A DNA stretch of 64,000 bases from Excoecaria cochinchinensis (taxonomy: Eukaryota; Streptophyta; Magnoliopsida; Malpighiales; Euphorbiaceae). A program made the translations under genes and the position numbers. The DNA is taken from assembly GCA_947683425.1 (NCBI GenBank), contig CANTUQ010000298.1:62001-126000 (forward strand), given 5' to 3'. Position 1 is the first letter of the stretch, and each line of letters begins with the position of its first letter. The notes under the pieces are model-generated. The model did not search any database, was not told the DNA's origin, and saw only the letters and a list, made by a program, of their open reading frames with translations. Of the stretch, positions 61,301 through 64,000 are shown in pieces.

Positions 61301-63175
61301 TCAGAAGCCCGCAAAAATTCGTCAGATCACGACGAAGCCAATCCTCGACGCATTGTGACCGGCAGGCTCCCAGTAGTTATTCCGATCAGGTTTTCCTGAA
61401 TTATTCGACCCGGATCCGAATTTCACCACTTTTGGCGATTTCTCGATTTCGGCGATTTCCCCTAGTATAATGCCTTCAGAAGCCCGTAAAAATTCGTCAG
61501 GTCACGACGAAGCCAATCCTCGACGCATTGTGACCGGCAGGCTCCCAGTAGCTATTCCGATAAGGTTTTCCTGAATTATTCGACCCGGATCCGAATTTCA
61601 CCACTTTTGGCGATTTCTCGATTTCGGCGATTTCCCCTAGTATAATGCCTTCAGAAGCCCGTAAAAATTCGTCAGGTCACGACGAAGCCAATCCTCGACG
61701 CATTGTGACCGGCAGGCTCCCAGTAGCTATTCCGATCAGGTTTTCCTGAATTATTCGACCCGGATCCAAAATTTCACCACTTTTGGCGATTTCTCGATTT
61801 CGGCGATTTCCCCTAGCATAATGCCTTCAGAAGCCCGTAAAAATTCGTCAGATCACGACGAAGCCAATCCTCGACGCATTGTGACCGGCAGGCTCCCAGT
61901 AGCTATTCCGATCAGGTTTTCCTGAATTATTCGACCCGGATCCAAAATTTCACCACTTTTGGCGATTTCTCGATTTCGGCGATTTCCCCTAGTATAATGC
62001 CTTCAGAAGAACGTAAAAATTCGTCAGATCACGACGAAGCCAATCCTCGACGCATTGTGACCGGCAGGCTCCCAGTACTTATTCCGATCAGGTTTTCCTG
62101 AATTATTCGACCCGGATCCGAATTTCACCACTTTTGGCGATTTCTCGATTTCGGCGATTTCCCCTAGTATAATGCCTTCAGAAGCCCGTAAAAATTCGTC
62201 AGATCACGACGAAGCCAATCCTTGACGCATTGTGACCGGCAGGCTCCCAGTAGCTATTCCGATCAGGTTTTCCTGAATTATTCGACCCGGATCCGAATTT
62301 AACCACTTTTGGCGATTTCTCGATTTCGGCGATTTCCCCTAGTACAATGCCTTCAGAAGCCCGTAAAAATTCGTCAGATCACGACGAAGCCAATCCTCGA
62401 CGCATTGTGACCGGCAGGCTCCCAGTAGCTATTCCGATCAGGTTTTCCTGAATTATTCGACCCGGATCCAAAATTTCACCACTTTTGGCGATTTCTCGAT
62501 TTCGGCGATTTCCCCTAGTATAATGACTTCAGAAGCCCGCAAAAATTCGTCAGATCACGACGAAGCCAATCCTCGACGCATTGTGACCGGCAGGCTCCCA
62601 GTAGTTATTCCGATCAGGTTTTCCTGAATTATTCGACCCGGATCCGAATTTCACCACTTTTGGCGATTTCTCGATTTCGGCGATTTCCCCTAGTATAATG
62701 CCTTCAGAAGCCCGTAAAAATTCGTCAGGTCACGACGAAGCCAATCCTCGACGCATTGTGACCGGCAGGCTCCCAGTAGCTATTCCGATAAGGTTTTCCT
62801 GAATTATTCGACCCGGATCCGAATTTCACCACTTTTGGCGATTTCTCGATTTCGGCGATTTCCCCTAGTATAATGCCTTCAGAAGCCCGTAAAAATTCGT
62901 CAGGTCACGACGAAGCCAATCCTCGACGCATTGTGACCGGCAGGCTCCCAGTAGCTATTCCGATCAGGTTTTCCTGAATTATTCGACCCGGATCCAAAAT
63001 TTCACCACTTTTGGCGATTTCTCGATTTCGGCGATTTCCCCTAGCATAATGCCTTCAGAAGCCCGTAAAAATTCGTCAGATCACGACGAAGCCAATCCTC
63101 GACGCATTGTGACCGGCAGGCTCCCAGTAGCTATTCCGATCAGGTTTTCCTGAATTATTCGACCCGGATCCAAAA
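61301..63175. repeat. Partial duplication with 1228-bp period (7 monomers minus 4 bp)
   Basis: AGTAGTTATT, GGATCCGAATTTC, CGATAAGG (61562/62790) and CCTAGCATAAT (61817/63045) repeat at 1228 bp. The four missing bases fit four one-base losses in GGATCCGAATTT monomers. The match is lost near 63.17 kb (CACCATTTTTGG). Confidence 0.88.
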
Positions 63176-63341
63176 TTTCACCATTTTTGGCGATTTCTCG
63201 ATTTCGGCGATTTCCCCTAGTATAATGCCTTCAGAAGCCCGTAAAAAATCGTCAGATCACGACGAAGCCAATCCTCTACGCATTGTGACCGGCAGGCTCC
63301 CAGTAGCTATTCCGATCAGGTTTTCCTGAATTATTCGACCC

Positions 63342-63434
63342 GGATCCAAAATTTCACCACTTTTGGCGATTTCTCGATTGACCGGCAGGCTCCCAGTAGC
63401 TATTCCGATCAGGTTTTCCTGAATTATTCGACCC
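63342..63434. repeat. Truncated 93-bp monomer
   Basis: TTTCTCGATT joins directly to GACCGGCAGG at about 63379, so 83 bases are missing, from after the second microrepeat unit up to the GACCGG segment. There is almost no homology at the junction (about one base), so a replication or end-joining error is more likely than in-register exchange. Confidence 0.95.
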
Positions 63435-64000
63435 GGATCCAAAATTTCACCATTTTTGGCGATTTCTCGATTTCGGCGATTTCCCCTAGTATAATGCCTT
63501 CAGAAGCCCGTAAAAATTCGTCAGATCACGACGAAGCCAATCCTCGACGCATTGTGACCGGCAGGCTCCCAGTAGCTATTCCGATCAGGTTTTCCTGAAT
63601 TATTCGACCCGGATCAAAAATTTCACCACTTTTGGCGATTTCTCGATTTCATCGATTTCCCCTAGTATAATGCCTTCAGAAGCCCGTAAAAATTCGTCAG
63701 ATCACGACGAAGCCAATCCTCGATGCATTGTGACCGGCAGGCTCCCAGTAGCTATTCCGATCAAGTTTTCCTGAATTATTCGACCCGGATCCAAAATTTC
63801 ACCACTTTTGGCGATTTCTCGATTTCGGCGATTTCCCCTAGTATAATGCCTACAGAAGCCCGTAAAAATTCGTCAGATCACGACGAAGCCAATCCTCGAC
63901 ACATTGTGACCGGCAGGCTCCCAGTAGCTATTCCGATCAGGTTTTCCTGAATTATTCGACCCGGATCCAAAATTTCACCACTTTTGGCGATTTCTCGATT
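63435..64000. repeat. Array continuation to the right edge
   Basis: Three monomers of the CAGATCAC type and a 38-bp partial copy from 63963. Private changes include TTTCATCGATTT near 63650 and TGCCTACAG near 63848. The array clearly continues past the window. Confidence 0.93.

Larger units (their letters stand above)
1..64000. repeat. Satellite DNA array, 176-bp monomer, head to tail
   Basis: The same unit recurs without a break across the whole window. Phased on GGATCC, successive starts at 53, 229, 397, 565 and 741 give spacings of 176, 168, 168 and 176, and this continues to the last start at 63963. All copies lie in one orientation. Both edges fall inside a monomer, so the array extends beyond the window on both sides. 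Most copies differ from the consensus at only a few bases. No unique sequence, transposon or gene interrupts it. Arrays of this kind with a monomer near nucleosome length are typical of eukaryotic centromeres or heterochromatin; that role is inference. I do not recognise the family. Confidence 0.99.

Noticed and set aside
1..64000. CRISPR array
   Set aside because: The repeating unit is 176 bp with no unique spacers between short repeats, and no cas genes are present.
1..64000. Ribosomal DNA spacer or telomeric/subtelomeric repeat
   Set aside because: No rRNA segment and no TTAGGG- or TTTAGGG-like tracts occur, and the unit stays constant for 64 kb.
1..64000. Transposable element or LTR insertion inside the array
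   Set aside because: Start-to-start spacings remain whole monomers or known length variants throughout; there is no foreign segment or target-site duplication.

Overview
The whole 64 kb window is one uninterrupted head-to-tail satellite DNA array. The basic monomer is 176 bp, all copies face the same way, and about 365-370 copies fit from the partial monomer at the left edge to the partial monomer at the right edge. I found no protein gene, RNA gene, transposon insertion, telomere repeat or unique sequence. An array this long, with a nucleosome-sized monomer and multi-monomer higher-order repeats, indicates a eukaryotic chromosome, and a centromeric, pericentromeric or other heterochromatic block is most likely. 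I do not recognise the satellite family and will not name an organism. The consensus monomer (phased here on its BamHI site GGATCC) is about 49% GC with 14 CpG sites, and CpG is not depleted.

Layout. 1-2125: mixed 176- and 168-bp monomers. 2126-5629: a subfamily with GTAAAGATTC in place of GCAAAAATTC. 5630-7005: mixed type again, then a short return of the GTAAAGATTC type (7006-7525). 7526-9955: uniform 176-bp monomers plus two 159-bp ones. 9956-14083: two tandem copies of a 12-monomer, 2064-bp higher-order repeat (HOR). 14084-17523: rearranged HOR pieces. 17524-20619: a third, truncated HOR copy whose last seven monomers (1208 bp) are tandemly duplicated. 20796-26651: an apparently near-perfect tandem duplication of 17 monomers (2928 bp). 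26652-28227: nearly uniform 176-bp monomers. 28228-33585: a transition zone with 171-bp monomers. 33586-47020: a different subfamily with GTAAAAATTC and AGTATCTATT variants, built from nested duplications (880, 2287 and 6160 bp spacings and a five-copy signature block). 47021-53356: a 14-monomer block, an 8-monomer internally deleted copy of it, and a second full copy. 53357-56666: uniform CAGATCAC-type monomers, two of them 159 bp. 56667-58200: an island of the left-half GCAAAAATTC type. 58200-64000: CAGATCAC and CCGAATTT subfamilies, including a 1228-bp duplication and one 93-bp truncated monomer.

Most informative points. (1) Monomer lengths of 176, 168 and 159 bp come from loss of one or two units of an internal CGATTTC microrepeat. 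(2) The order of shared variants records successive unequal-crossover duplications and a deletion. (3) The monomer contains three short dyads. Short open frames are by-products of the repeat and are not annotated as genes. Function as a centromere is inference only; CENP-A mapping would decide it.
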